From: Oscillospiraceae bacterium
GTDB taxonomy: Bacteria; Bacillota; Clostridia; Oscillospirales; Acutalibacteraceae
Assembly: GCA_015065925.1 (NCBI GenBank)
Contig: SVPL01000008.1
Span: 1 to 64,000 of the forward strand
Direction: 5' to 3'
DNA: 64,000 nt
Shown: in pieces, positions 41,670 to 51,360 of the stretch
Layout: every line of letters starts with the position of its first letter
How positions within the stretch are numbered: the stretch's first letter is position 1
Translations under genes and position numbers: made by a program
The notes under the pieces: generated by a model
Seen by the model: the letters and a program-made list of their open reading frames with translations, nothing else
Database searches by the model: none
What the model was told of the DNA's origin: nothing

Positions 41670-43631
41670 ATGAATTATAATTTTTCAATTTTAAATAATT
41701 CGCTTATTATTGCCTATGGTAACAGAGTGATTTTGTCGGGAATTAAAATTCGCATAAACTATTTGCGTAGCAAAAATATTTTATATATACCTAATAGCAT
41801 TGAGGCAGATGGTAACAAAACTACCGTTATTTTTGAACGTAATGAGTTTCGCAATTGGATGAAAGAGGAAGAATATGTTAATCTTGTATTCACCGAAGAA
41901 AACGGAGTTTTGTTAGCAAAAGCCGAATTTGCTTGTCATATGTCGCACGCCTTCAATTACACCTACCACTCCGTTGATTCGGCATTTATTGACTATGAAA
42001 TTCCAAAAGACAAAGAATGTATGCTTAATCTTCAATCCCAAAACCCATTTTGGATTGTTCCCTCCTTTGTAAAAGAGCCAAAGGATTTTGAGATTGAGGT
42101 AGCCACAGTTTCTTATAAAATAAAAAATCAGCATATTTATCTGCTTCCCCTTATTAACAAAGAAATTCGCACTCACATAGAACAAAATAGCCTTGCTATC
42201 AATATAGGAATTGCAAATAAGTCTAAAATATCTTCTAATGTGTTTATGATTTCATCAGCAGATGAGCCCTTTGCCGCAATCAGTAATTGCTTTAGTGTTG
42301 GACGAAGTTTAAATGCTATTACCGTCCCCCCTGCAACCCAGCGTAAATATCCAAAAGAGTTTGAGGGCTTTGGTTGGTGTACCTGGAACGCTTACTACAA
42401 AGATGTTACCTCACAAAAAATATATGAAAAATTAGATGAGTTTAAGGCAAAAGGCATTAAGGTTAGTTGGCTTTTGGTAGATGACGGTTGGCTTTCTGTG
42501 AAGGACAATAAACTGTTAAGCTTTAAAGAAGATACCGAGAAATTCCCTGAAGGCTTTAAAGGCTTTACCAAAAAGGTAAAGGAAGAATACGGCATAAAAT
42601 ATGTTGGTGTGTGGCACGCCTTTGGCGGATATTGGTGCGGTTTTCACCAAGATGGTGAAATTTATCGCGATTACGCCGACCTATTATTCACAACCTCCAC
42701 AGGCTGGATATACCCCAGTGAGGACGAAGAAAAGGCATTTAAGCTTTGGGATATCTGGCACTCCTATTTAAAGGAGCAAGGTATTGACTTTGTTAAGGTA
42801 GATAATCAATCGGCATCTTCACCCAAATATGATTGCTTACTTTCCGGAGCTTTATCTACTGCCATTCAGCACGCCGCTATTGAAAAATCTGTATTCAAAA
42901 ACTTTAACGGTGCCATAATCAACTGTATGGGATGCAAGATGGAAGAAAACCTAACCAGACCTATGTCGGCAATTAACCGCAACTCCGATGACTACTACCC
43001 CGCCCAAAAGCACAGCTTTATTAAACATATAAATCAAAATGTTTATGTATCTCCCGTTCATAATGAAATGCATATTTGCGACTTTGATATGTTCTGGACA
43101 GAGCACGAAACCGCCACTGTTAGCGGGGTGCTTAGAGCCATAAGCGGCGGACCTGTTTATACAAGTGACGAAAACGGCAAAACAAACTGCGCCGAACTTC
43201 GACCTATAATAACTCCAAATGGCGATGTATGGCGCTTTGAACAAGCCGCAAAGGTAACAAAAGACCTTTTCTATACCGAATGTAGCACGGCAGAAGTCCC
43301 CCTTAAAGTATGGAACAAGTCGGGTGAAAATTTTGTTCTTGCTGCCTTTGGAATAACTATTGATAAAACCGTTAAAGGTACCTTTAAATTAAGTGATATA
43401 CCAAACGCAAATGGAAGATATTTAGTTCACGATTTCTTTAATGATAAATACTTTGTTTTGGATAATGAAGGCGAAATTAATATTGAAACAGATTACAACA
43501 AATGCGCGCTTTATTCACTTTATAAAATATCTGATGATAACACAGTTAAAATCGGTGATAAGAATTACTACACCCAAGTATCAGATCCAAATCCCAAAAC
43601 AGTTATATTAAATGATATTTTGAATTCTTAA
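41670..43631 (+). CDS. GH36 alpha-galactosidase / raffinose-synthase-like enzyme
   Basis: A 653-residue protein of the GH36 raffinose-synthase/Sip1 subgroup, without signal peptide. A beta-sandwich occupies residues 1-225. The barrel starts FEGFGWCTWNAYYKDVTSQK, near-identical in pattern to plant Sip1 (GWCTWDAFY). Next come VSWLLVDDGW and KYVGVWHAFGGYWCG. The nucleophile is Asp about 376 in DFVKVDNQS, and the acid/base Asp about 439 in AINRNSDDYYPAQKH. It likely acts on alpha-galactosides such as raffinose-family sugars, by hydrolysis or transfer; which cannot be told. GGGAGG precedes the ATG. Flanked by promoter and terminator, so monocistronic. Confidence 0.85.
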   Translation: MNYNFSILNNSLIIAYGNRVILSGIKIRINYLRSKNILYIPNSIEADGNKTTVIFERNEFRNWMKEEEYVNLVFTEENGVLLAKAEFACHMSHAFNYTYHSVDSAFIDYEIPKDKECMLNLQSQNPFWIVPSFVKEPKDFEIEVATVSYKIKNQHIYLLPLINKEIRTHIEQNSLAINIGIANKSKISSNVFMISSADEPFAAISNCFSVGRSLNAITVPPATQRKYPKEFEGFGWCTWNAYYKDVTSQKIYEKLDEFKAKGIKVSWLLVDDGWLSVKDNKLLSFKEDTEKFPEGFKGFTKKVKEEYGIKYVGVWHAFGGYWCGFHQDGEIYRDYADLLFTTSTGWIYPSEDEEKAFKLWDIWHSYLKEQGIDFVKVDNQSASSPKYDCLLSGALSTAIQHAAIEKSVFKNFNGAIINCMGCKMEENLTRPMSAINRNSDDYYPAQKHSFIKHINQNVYVSPVHNEMHICDFDMFWTEHETATVSGVLRAISGGPVYTSDENGKTNCAELRPIITPNGDVWRFEQAAKVTKDLFYTECSTAEVPLKVWNKSGENFVLAAFGITIDKTVKGTFKLSDIPNANGRYLVHDFFNDKYFVLDNEGEINIETDYNKCALYSLYKISDDNTVKIGDKNYYTQVSDPNPKTVILNDILNS

Positions 43632-43645
43632 AGCTTATATATAAG

Positions 43646-43682
43646 CAAAAACACGGCATTATTTTAAGGTGCTGTGTTTTTG
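43646..43682 (+). terminator. Intrinsic terminator after the GH36 gene
   Basis: CAAAAACACGGCA pairs with TGCTGTGTTTTTG, with one G-T wobble. Confidence 0.75.
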
Positions 43683-43734
43683 TTCTTTATATACAATTGG
43701 AGTTTTCTTTGTGAAACTTAAGATATACAAAATC

Positions 43735-43763
43735 TTGACAAAATTTTTGTTTTTTGGTAAAAT
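43735..43763 (+). promoter_or_regulatory. SigA-type promoter for uvrA
   Basis: TTGACA, 17-bp spacer, TAAAAT. No obvious LexA box was seen near it. Confidence 0.65.
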
Positions 43764-43835
43764 TAATTGATATAATGTTTTTATAATTTATAGGAATTTT
43801 CATATATTATAAACAAAAGAGCTAAGGAGTTTTTT

Positions 43836-46679
43836 ATGGCAAGGGAATCAATTGTTATTAAGGGCGCAAGGGAGCATAATTTAAAAAATGTAAGCGTTGA
43901 AATCCCCCGCGATAAGTTGGTTGTTTTTACCGGTTTATCGGGTTCGGGAAAGTCCTCTCTTGCCTTTGATACCATATATTCCGAAGGTCAGCGCCGTTAT
44001 ATGGAATCCCTTTCGTCATATGCCAGAATGTTTTTAGGTCAAATGGAAAAACCAAATGTAGAAAGCATTGAAGGTCTTTCCCCCGCAATTTCTATCGACC
44101 AAAAAACGACCTCTAAAAATCCTCGCTCTACAGTTGGTACGGTAACCGAAATTTACGATTATTTAAGACTTTTATTTGCCAGAGTAGGCATACCCCATTG
44201 TCCTGTTTGCGGTAGAGAAATTCACGGTCAAACTGTGGATACTATTGTAGATAAGATTATGGAGCTTGAGGTGGGTACAAAAATTCAAATAATGGCTCCA
44301 ATTGCCCGCGGTAAAAAGGGTGAATATGCAAAAGAGCTTGAAAAAGCAAAACGCTCGGGCTATGTAAGGGTGCGAATTGATGGCAGTATTTACGACCTAT
44401 CTGAAGAAATAAAACTAGATAAAAACATTAAACACACCATTGAAATTGTGGTAGACCGCCTTGTTGTTAAGGAAGAAATAAAGGGCAGACTTGCCGATAG
44501 CGTTGAAACGGCAGCTTCCCTTACAAACGGTCTTATAGTTGTGGACGTTGTAGGCGGTGAGGAGCTGCTTTTCTCCCAAAACTATGCCTGTCCCGAGCAT
44601 GATATAAGTGTACCTGATTTAAGTCCCAGAATGTTTTCCTTCAACAATCCCTTTGGCGCCTGTCCTACCTGTACAGGTCTTGGTTGCTTTAAAAGTGTAG
44701 ATGTAGATTTGCTTATTCCCGATAAATCAAAACCCCTTATGGATTACGCCATAAAGGCAAGCGGTTGGGGAGTGCATCCTTTTAAGGGCGGCGAGGGTGA
44801 AACCATAGCTGTTATGTATTATAAGGGTTTAGCGGAGCATTTTGGCTTTGATGTTAACAAAACTCCCTTTGAAAAAATCCCCGAAAAGGCAAAAAAGGTG
44901 CTTTTGTACGGTACCAAGCAAAAAATTAAGTTCACCCGAAACAACGAATGGGCGGGTGGAGAGTATTACTCCGCTTTTGAGGGCGTTGTTAACAATTTGG
45001 AGCGTCGTTATAAAGAAACCACAAGCGATTGGATGCGTGCCGAAATTGAAACGGTTATGAGCGACTGCGATTGTCCCGATTGCTCCGGTAAAAGGCTTCG
45101 TCCCGAGGCTTTAGCCGTTACGGTAGGGGATAAAAATATTGATGCAGTTTGCCATATGTCGGTGGATGAGGCTCTCGACTTTTTTGATAAAATTGAATTT
45201 TCAAAGCGTGATGAGGTAATTGCAAAGCCTATTTGCAAGGAGGTAAAAAACCGTCTTAACTTCCTTAAAAGCGTTGGACTTTCTTATCTTACCCTTTCCC
45301 GTGCCGCCGGTTCCCTTTCGGGCGGTGAAAGTCAGCGAATTCGCCTTGCCACGCAAATTGGTTCTTCACTTATGGGCGTGCTTTATATTTTGGATGAGCC
45401 CAGTATTGGACTTCATCAGCGTGACAATGAAAAACTGCTTTCAACTCTTGCGAAGCTTCGCGATTTAGGTAATACCCTTATTGTGGTGGAGCACGATGAA
45501 GATACAATGCTTGCCGCCGATTATATTGTGGATATTGGTCCGGGTGCGGGTGTCCACGGCGGTGAAATTGTTGCCGCGGGTACACCAAAAGAGATTATGG
45601 CATCTAAAAATTCCATTACGGGCGATTATCTATCGGGCAGAAGAAAAATTCCTGTGCCCGAAAAACGCCGTGAGCATACAAAGGGTTATCTTACCGTGGT
45701 TGGAGCCGCCCAAAATAATCTTAAAGATGTAAATGTTAAAATTCCGCTAGGTTGCTTTGTGGCAGTTACGGGTGTTTCAGGGTCGGGTAAATCCTCCCTT
45801 GTTAATTCAATAATTTACAAAAAACTCGAAGCCGAGCTTATGGGTGCCCGTTGCATTGCGGGTAAGCATAAGAAAATTGAGGGTATTAATCTTTTAGATA
45901 AGGTAATAAATATTGACCAATCCCCAATAGGCAGAACTCCCCGTTCAAATCCCGCAACCTATACGGGTGTGTTTAATGATATCCGTGAGCTTTTCGCATC
46001 TACCAAGGAGTCAAAAGCAAAGGGCTATGGCGCAGGCAGATTTTCCTTTAATGTTAAGGGAGGCCGTTGTGAGGCTTGTCAGGGCGATGGTATTTTAAAA
46101 ATAGAAATGCACTTTTTACCCGATGTTTATGTGCCTTGTGAGGTTTGCGGAGGTACCCGTTACAATCGTGAAACCTTAGAGGTCAGGTATAAGGGAAAAA
46201 ATATTTACGATGTTCTGGAAATGACCGTTGAGGAAGCTACTAAATTCTTTGAAAGCATACCTAAAATACATCGTAAGCTTAAAACCCTTTGTGATGTAGG
46301 CTTGGGATATGTTAAAATCGGTCAACCTGCTACAACTCTTTCGGGCGGTGAGGCTCAACGCGTTAAACTTGCCACCGAGCTTGCCCGTAGGGCTACAGGT
46401 CAAACAATTTATATTCTGGATGAGCCTACAACAGGTCTTCATACCGCTGATGTGCATAAGCTTTTGGAGGTTTTGGGGCAGCTTGTGGATACGGGAAATA
46501 CTGTGCTTGTTATTGAGCATAATCTGGATGTTATTAAAACTGCCGACCATATTATAGATTTAGGTCCCGAAGGGGGAAATATGGGGGGAGAGGTTGTTTG
46601 CGTGGGTACTCCCGAGGAGGTTGCTAAGTGCGAAAAATCCCATACGGGCAGATTTCTTAAAAAGGTGCTTAATAATTAA
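43836..46679 (+). CDS. uvrA: Excinuclease ABC subunit A
   Basis: UvrA, 947 residues, the damage-recognition ATPase of nucleotide excision repair. Two ABC modules: Walker [21 protein letters not shown] near residue 32 and [18 protein letters not shown] near residue 640. Signatures are [20 protein letters not shown] and [20 protein letters not shown]. Zinc modules are CPEHD ... CPTC in the first half and CEACQGDG ... CEVCGGTR in the second. Length and order are normal. AAGGAG precedes the ATG. It is separate from uvrB, which is at 19.7 kb on the opposite strand. Confidence 0.97.
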   Translation: MARESIVIKGAREHNLKNVSVEIPRDKLVVFTGLSGSGKSSLAFDTIYSEGQRRYMESLSSYARMFLGQMEKPNVESIEGLSPAISIDQKTTSKNPRSTVGTVTEIYDYLRLLFARVGIPHCPVCGREIHGQTVDTIVDKIMELEVGTKIQIMAPIARGKKGEYAKELEKAKRSGYVRVRIDGSIYDLSEEIKLDKNIKHTIEIVVDRLVVKEEIKGRLADSVETAASLTNGLIVVDVVGGEELLFSQNYACPEHDISVPDLSPRMFSFNNPFGACPTCTGLGCFKSVDVDLLIPDKSKPLMDYAIKASGWGVHPFKGGEGETIAVMYYKGLAEHFGFDVNKTPFEKIPEKAKKVLLYGTKQKIKFTRNNEWAGGEYYSAFEGVVNNLERRYKETTSDWMRAEIETVMSDCDCPDCSGKRLRPEALAVTVGDKNIDAVCHMSVDEALDFFDKIEFSKRDEVIAKPICKEVKNRLNFLKSVGLSYLTLSRAAGSLSGGESQRIRLATQIGSSLMGVLYILDEPSIGLHQRDNEKLLSTLAKLRDLGNTLIVVEHDEDTMLAADYIVDIGPGAGVHGGEIVAAGTPKEIMASKNSITGDYLSGRRKIPVPEKRREHTKGYLTVVGAAQNNLKDVNVKIPLGCFVAVTGVSGSGKSSLVNSIIYKKLEAELMGARCIAGKHKKIEGINLLDKVINIDQSPIGRTPRSNPATYTGVFNDIRELFASTKESKAKGYGAGRFSFNVKGGRCEACQGDGILKIEMHFLPDVYVPCEVCGGTRYNRETLEVRYKGKNIYDVLEMTVEEATKFFESIPKIHRKLKTLCDVGLGYVKIGQPATTLSGGEAQRVKLATELARRATGQTIYILDEPTTGLHTADVHKLLEVLGQLVDTGNTVLVIEHNLDVIKTADHIIDLGPEGGNMGGEVVCVGTPEEVAKCEKSHTGRFLKKVLNN

Positions 46680-46766
46680 CACATTATTAAAGTATTAAAT
46701 GCCTTATTGATGTAAAATAGATATTTATAAAGGACTTAAAACTATCTATAAAATTGAGGTGAAGCA

Positions 46767-47633
46767 ATGTTTGGCTATGTAAAGGCGTATAAGCCTGAGC
46801 TTCGTATTAAGGAATTTGAATTTTATAAAGCCGTATATTGCTCACTTTGTCGTGATTTAGGCAAAAAATACGGTATTGTTTATCGCTTTTCCTTAAGCTA
46901 CGATTTTACATTTTTAGCACTTCTTCATATGTCCCTTGTGGGAGGTTGTGCTCCTACTAAGCGGAAAAGGTGTGTTTGCAATCCCCTTAAAAAATGCAAT
47001 TTTCTTTGTGCGGGTGGGCTACCTGAAATGCCAACAGCCGCAGCCGTTATAATGCTTTACAGCAAACTTAATGACAATATTGCCGATGAAGGCTTTTTTA
47101 AGGGACTTGTGTTTCGCCTTTTAAAGCTACTTTCAAAAAAAGGGTATAAAAAGGCGGCGAAGCAGTTTCCGCAGATTGATGAAATTTTTAAGGAGTATAT
47201 TTTCGCTCAAAATGAGCTTGAAAATAACAATGAAACCAATATAGATATAGCAGCCGAACCAACTGCAAAAATGTTATCACAGCTTTTTGCACTCTGTTCG
47301 CCAAATGATAAAACCCTGGCTTTGGAGCGACTTGGATATTCGGTAGGCAGATGGATTTATATTTTGGATGCCGCCGCCGATTTAAGGCAGGATATTAAGA
47401 AAAATCGCTATAATCCCTTTAAATCCAAGGTGGATGAAAATACCGATGTAACTCAGTTTTTAAATCAAAAGGTTACATTTTCACTTAATATGTGTATTGG
47501 CGAAGCGCAAAACGCCTTTGACCTTTTGGATATTGAAAGGTTTAAAAATATTTTAGGAAACATAATTTATATTGGCTTGGAGGATAGCCAAAAAGCCGTT
47601 TTAGATAGTAAGTCAAAGGAGAAAGTAAAATGA
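46767..47633 (+). CDS. DUF5685 family protein
   Basis: A 288-residue protein matching DUF5685: MFGYVKAYKPELRIKEFEFY, VYCSLCRDLGKKYGIVYRFS, and Cys-rich KRKRCVCNPLKKCNFL, then helices ending GRWIYILDAAADLRQDIKKN. The family is abundant in Clostridia and of unknown function; the DAAADLRQD segment recalls helical isoprenoid-synthase-like folds, but that is only an impression. GAGGTGAAG precedes the ATG. Its end overlaps the J-domain gene by 4 bp (ATGA), so the pair is coupled. Confidence 0.85.
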   Translation: MFGYVKAYKPELRIKEFEFYKAVYCSLCRDLGKKYGIVYRFSLSYDFTFLALLHMSLVGGCAPTKRKRCVCNPLKKCNFLCAGGLPEMPTAAAVIMLYSKLNDNIADEGFFKGLVFRLLKLLSKKGYKKAAKQFPQIDEIFKEYIFAQNELENNNETNIDIAAEPTAKMLSQLFALCSPNDKTLALERLGYSVGRWIYILDAAADLRQDIKKNRYNPFKSKVDENTDVTQFLNQKVTFSLNMCIGEAQNAFDLLDIERFKNILGNIIYIGLEDSQKAVLDSKSKEKVK

Positions 47634-48238
47634 AAGATCCATATGCAGTCCTAGGGATAGATAAAAACGCCACAGACGAACAGGTAAAAGAAGCCTATCG
47701 CGAGCTTGCAAGAAAATACCATCCCGACAGGTATTCCGATAATCCACTTTCCGACCTTGCAAAGGAAAAAATGCAGGAGATTAACGAGGCTTATGACACT
47801 ATTATGAATAGCCGTCGCGGTCGTAAAAGCAGTAGGTCTTCGGGGGCAAATTATAATAATCCCTCCAGCAAGTTTGCCGATATTCGTTCCTATATAACAT
47901 CAGGAAGAATTGAGGAGGCTCAAGAGCTTTTAGACGGTATTCCTATGGAAAACCGTGATGCCGAATGGTACTTTTTAAACGGTACCGTTGCTTATCGTCG
48001 CGGCCATTTTGACAGCGCATATACAAGCTATGCCACCGCAACCCGTATGGACCCCTCAAACCCCGAATACCGTGAGGCGTTTGCAAGGCTTCAAAGAAGC
48101 GGCGGAGGCTTTGGCGGCAACCCTTACGGCAACCCATATCGTTCCCCCGGTAATATGGGTGGAGGTTGTACAGGCTGTGATATTTGCCAAACACTTATTT
48201 GTGCTAACTGTTGCTGTGAAATGATGCGTTGTTGCTAA
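47630..48238 (+). CDS. J-domain protein with TPR-like repeat and Cys-rich tail
   Basis: A 202-residue protein. Residues 1-70 are a J domain: DPYAVLGIDKNATDEQVKEA, with the HPD motif in RKYHPDRYSD, which stimulates DnaK. It lacks the Gly/Phe and zinc modules of DnaJ itself. Residues 85-155 form a TPR-like helical pair (RIEEAQELLDGIPMENRDAE and HFDSAYTSYATATRMDPSNP). A Gly-rich stretch leads to a terminal Cys cluster of about 26 residues (GCTGCDICQTLICANCCCEM). It probably recruits DnaK to a particular client, perhaps with the DUF5685 protein. Family members with the same tail occur in other Clostridia. Confidence 0.88.
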   Translation: MKDPYAVLGIDKNATDEQVKEAYRELARKYHPDRYSDNPLSDLAKEKMQEINEAYDTIMNSRRGRKSSRSSGANYNNPSSKFADIRSYITSGRIEEAQELLDGIPMENRDAEWYFLNGTVAYRRGHFDSAYTSYATATRMDPSNPEYREAFARLQRSGGGFGGNPYGNPYRSPGNMGGGCTGCDICQTLICANCCCEMMRCC

Positions 48239-48239
48239 T

Positions 48240-48764
48240 ATGAAGAATAAAAGAATAACATTTTGCGGCATTTCGGCGGCACTTGCTACCGTAATTATGC
48301 TTACGGGCTATTTTCCGTATCTTACCTATGCCATTCCTTGCATAGCCTCAATGGTTATAATGGCAGTGGTTATTGAGCTTGGAAAAAAATATGCCCTTAC
48401 AACATATTTAGCATCCCTTTTGCCTATATTTTTATTTTGCGAATTGGAATGTAAACTCCTTTATATATGTTTGGTAGGTTTTTACCCTATTTTAAAGGCT
48501 GTTTTTGAAAAATTGCGTAGCCGAATTTTGGAGTATATACTCAAAATCGTTTTGCTTAATGTGTCTGTCCTCGCTATTTACCTTTTAAGCACCCTTGTTT
48601 TCGGACTTTCCTTTGAAGATATGGGTGAGCTTGGTAAATACGGTAGCGTAATTTTAATTATTCTTGCAAATATAACCTTTTTGCTTTATGATTTTTGTAT
48701 TGGCAAAATGGCATTTGCTTATATTATAAAATTCCATCCAACCGTTAAAAAAATGTTAAAGTGA
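48240..48764 (+). CDS. Multi-pass membrane protein of unknown function
   Basis: A 174-residue, very hydrophobic protein with about five helices (ISAALATVIMLTGYFP, AIPCIASMVIMAVVIEL, YLASLLPIFLFCELECKL, ILKIVLLNVSVLAIYLLSTL, GSVILIILANITFLLYDF). The N-terminal ALATVIMLTG and helix plan resemble small S-components of ECF transporters, but no ligand motif is seen. It starts one base after the J-domain stop codon, so it is coupled to that gene, and its end overlaps a possible GTG start of the next gene. Confidence 0.75.
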   Translation: MKNKRITFCGISAALATVIMLTGYFPYLTYAIPCIASMVIMAVVIELGKKYALTTYLASLLPIFLFCELECKLLYICLVGFYPILKAVFEKLRSRILEYILKIVLLNVSVLAIYLLSTLVFGLSFEDMGELGKYGSVILIILANITFLLYDFCIGKMAFAYIIKFHPTVKKMLK

Positions 48765-48772
48765 GAAAAAAT

Positions 48773-49993
48773 ATGGAGTATCCCATTATTGTTATAGGTG
48801 CAGGTGCAGCTGGTTTAATGGCGGCTACCACAGCCGCTATGTATGGCAAAAAGGTGCTTGTACTTGAAAAAATGCCCCGCCCCGCCAGAAAAATTATGAT
48901 TACGGGTAAGGGAAGATGCAATTTAACAAACAATACCGATTTAAACGGTCTTATTAACAACACCTGCCGAAATGCAAGATTTTTGTATTCGGCATATTCC
49001 CGTTTTGGGGCAGAGGATACCATTGCATTTTTTGAAAGGGCGGGAGTCCCCCTTAAAACCGAGCGAGGAAACCGAGTTTTTCCTGTATCGGACAAAGCTG
49101 TGGATATTGTAGATGCCCTTGTAAATTCGGCTAAAAAATCGGGTGTTAAAATAGTAAATAAAGAGGTAGCGGATATTTTAACCAAGGATGGCGCCGTTTC
49201 GGGGGTAAAATGCTCTGACGGTACGGTTTTTGAATGTGAAAGTCTGCTTATTGCAACGGGGGGAAAATCCTATCCCACAACAGGCTCAACGGGTGATGGC
49301 TTTATCTTTGCCCAAAAATTAGGGCACACAGTAACCAAGCTTCGCCCATCCTTAGTTCCTATGGAGGTATATGAAGGCTTCCCCGAACAGCTTTCTGGTC
49401 TCAGCCTTAAAAATGTTTCTCTAACCATACAAAACGGCAAAAAGGTCTGCTTTAAGGAGCAGGGCGAAATGCTTTTTACCCACTTTGGAATATCGGGACC
49501 CTTGGTGCTTAGCGCGTCGGCAACAATCGAAGGTGATTTAGACAATTGCAAAGCCTTTATAGATTTAAAGCCCGCCCTCAGTGAGGAACAGCTTGATAAA
49601 CGCTTACTCAGGGATTTTGAGGACTGCAAAAATAAAGAGCTTTCAAATTCTTTAGATGCTCTTTTACCCAAAAAGTTAATTTTACCTGTTATAGCTTCGG
49701 CGGGAATACCACCAAAAACAAGGGTAAACGCTCTTACAAAGGAGCAACGCCAAGCATTAATAAAAACCTTAAAAGCATTGCCTCTTACCGTTACCGCCCT
49801 TCGTTCCTTTAATGAAGCGGTTATTACAAGAGGGGGAGTTTCGGTAAAGGAAATCGATCCTAAAACAATGGAGTCAAAGCTAATATCGGGACTTTTCTTT
49901 GCGGGAGAGGTAATTGATGTAGATGCCTTTACAGGCGGATTTAATCTTCAAATTGCTTTTTCAACAGGCTATTTGGCTGGCGAAAATATGTAA
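48773..49993 (+). CDS. HI0933/BaiN-family FAD-dependent oxidoreductase
   Basis: A 406-residue flavoprotein. The FAD-binding Rossmann motif is IIVIGAGAAGLMAATTAAMY at the N-terminus, KIMITGKGRCNLTN is the family hallmark, ATGGKSYPTTGSTGDG is the second dinucleotide segment, and the C-terminus has GLFFAGEVIDVDAFTGGFN. Members include E. coli YhiN and clostridial BaiN, described as a bile-acid reductase, but most are of unknown substrate. The ATG at 48773 is preferred; a GTG at 48761 overlapping the upstream stop codon would add four residues. Neither has a strong ribosome binding site. Confidence 0.88.
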   Translation: MEYPIIVIGAGAAGLMAATTAAMYGKKVLVLEKMPRPARKIMITGKGRCNLTNNTDLNGLINNTCRNARFLYSAYSRFGAEDTIAFFERAGVPLKTERGNRVFPVSDKAVDIVDALVNSAKKSGVKIVNKEVADILTKDGAVSGVKCSDGTVFECESLLIATGGKSYPTTGSTGDGFIFAQKLGHTVTKLRPSLVPMEVYEGFPEQLSGLSLKNVSLTIQNGKKVCFKEQGEMLFTHFGISGPLVLSASATIEGDLDNCKAFIDLKPALSEEQLDKRLLRDFEDCKNKELSNSLDALLPKKLILPVIASAGIPPKTRVNALTKEQRQALIKTLKALPLTVTALRSFNEAVITRGGVSVKEIDPKTMESKLISGLFFAGEVIDVDAFTGGFNLQIAFSTGYLAGENM

Positions 49994-50031
49994 CATATAC
50001 CAACTATTTTCTATAAAAGGGAGTAATAAAT

Positions 50032-50703
50032 ATGATAGCAGTAGCAATAGACGGCCCTGCAGGTGCAGGAAAATCCACCTTAGCAAGAAGACTTGCAAAG
50101 CACAAAGGCTTTATTTATGTAGATACAGGCGCCCTCTACCGCGCAGTGGGTCTTAAAATGTTAAGAAATAATATAACCTGTGACGATTTGGAAGGTGTAG
50201 AAAAGCTTCTTGCCTCCACCGAGCTTGATATTCGTTTTGTAGACTCAGAGCAGGTTGTAATGCTTGATGATGAAAATGTAAACGGACTTATCCGTACACC
50301 CGAGGTTTCTATGATGGCGTCCGATTGCTCGGCGCTCCCCGTTGTTCGCGCATTTTTATTAGATATGCAAAGAAATTTAGCAAAAAGAAATTCGGTTGTA
50401 ATGGACGGCAGAGATATTGGTACCGTTGTTTTGCCCGATGCCAAGGTAAAAATCTTTTTAACCGCATCTCCCTTAGCCCGTGCAAAGCGTCGCTGTAACG
50501 AGCTTTTGGAAAAGGGTATGAATGTGGAGCTTGCCGAAGTTTTAAAGGATATTGAGCAGAGAGATTATAACGATTCCCACCGCGCAATAGCCCCCTTAAA
50601 GCAGGCTGACGATGCCGCTTTGGTAGATACCACCGAGCTTGATTTAGATGGCTCTTTTGAACTGCTTTTAAGAACGGTTGATGCTTTAGCGGAGGAAAAA
50701 TAA
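50032..50703 (+). CDS. cmk: Cytidylate kinase
   Basis: CMP kinase, 223 residues, making CDP/dCDP from CMP/dCMP. The P-loop is DGPAGAGKSTLARRLA at residues 6-21, DTGALYRAVGLKML follows, and MDGRDIGTVVLPDAKVKIFL is the conserved CMP-binding segment, with RRCNELLEKG as lid. Length is normal. AAAGGGAG precedes the ATG. It shares a TAATG junction with plsC. In many Clostridia the order cmk-plsC-ispH is fixed, and here that run is broken by the gene at 51335. Confidence 0.95.
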   Translation: MIAVAIDGPAGAGKSTLARRLAKHKGFIYVDTGALYRAVGLKMLRNNITCDDLEGVEKLLASTELDIRFVDSEQVVMLDDENVNGLIRTPEVSMMASDCSALPVVRAFLLDMQRNLAKRNSVVMDGRDIGTVVLPDAKVKIFLTASPLARAKRRCNELLEKGMNVELAEVLKDIEQRDYNDSHRAIAPLKQADDAALVDTTELDLDGSFELLLRTVDALAEEK

Positions 50704-51293
50704 TGTTTTATAGAATAATGCGTTGGATTGTTTATCCCTTTATCCGTATTTTCATAAGGGTCGAGCATTTTGGAATGGAAAATGTTCCAAAAAATAAAGG
50801 CTACATATTGGCGGCAAACCACACATCAATTGCAGATATGTTTGTAATTGCCGTACCCGTAAAGGGTCAAATTTGCTATATGGCAAAGGAAGAAATTTTT
50901 AAGGTTCCTGTTGTTAAATGGCTTTTTAAGGCGCTTGGATGCTTTGCCGTAAGGCGTGGTAAGGGCGATACCGAGGCTATTGATAAGGCTTGCGATATTA
51001 TAAAGAGTGGTAAGGTTTTGGGTATTTTCCCCGAGGGTACGCGTTCTAAAACGGGTGAGCTTGGTAAGGCAAAGGCGGGTGTTGCTCTGATTGCAATGCA
51101 AACCAAGGCAGATATTTTACCCATTTCCATAAAATACAGTACAGGTACCTTCAAACTGTTTTGCAAGGCAACGGTCAGGGTGGGGAAGCTTATTCCTTAT
51201 ACCGAACCTGATGAGGAAGAAAGTCAGCGCGCATCTATTCGCCGAATTTCAGGCGAGGTAATGGATAATATTGCCGCTATGCATCAAATATAA
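50703..51293 (+). CDS. plsC: 1-acyl-sn-glycerol-3-phosphate acyltransferase
   Basis: A 196-residue acyltransferase of the PlsC family, making phosphatidic acid from lysophosphatidic acid at the membrane. The catalytic HX4D box is NHTSIADMF near residue 40, and the glycerol-phosphate-binding block is FPEGTRSKTGELGKAKAG near residue 112. One N-terminal hydrophobic helix is present. The ATG overlaps the cmk stop codon. Downstream, two copies of the ispH leader sequence follow. Confidence 0.92.
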   Translation: MFYRIMRWIVYPFIRIFIRVEHFGMENVPKNKGYILAANHTSIADMFVIAVPVKGQICYMAKEEIFKVPVVKWLFKALGCFAVRRGKGDTEAIDKACDIIKSGKVLGIFPEGTRSKTGELGKAKAGVALIAMQTKADILPISIKYSTGTFKLFCKATVRVGKLIPYTEPDEEESQRASIRRISGEVMDNIAAMHQI

Positions 51294-51360
51294 TGTAAGG
51301 ACTGTTGATTTTTATAATGTAAGGACTGTTGATTTTGAAAATAACATTAGCGAAAATGGT
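51294..51360 (+). repeat. Tandem copies of the ispH translation-start region
   Basis: ATAATGTAAGGACTGTTGATTTT occurs twice in tandem (51293-51316 and 51316-51338), and the second runs on into GAAAATAACATTAGCGAAAA. The region before ispH at 52204-52243 reads TATAAGGAATGTTGCTTTTG and GAAAATAACATTGGCTAAAA. All carry AAGGA 9 bp before a TTG start. Confidence 0.8.
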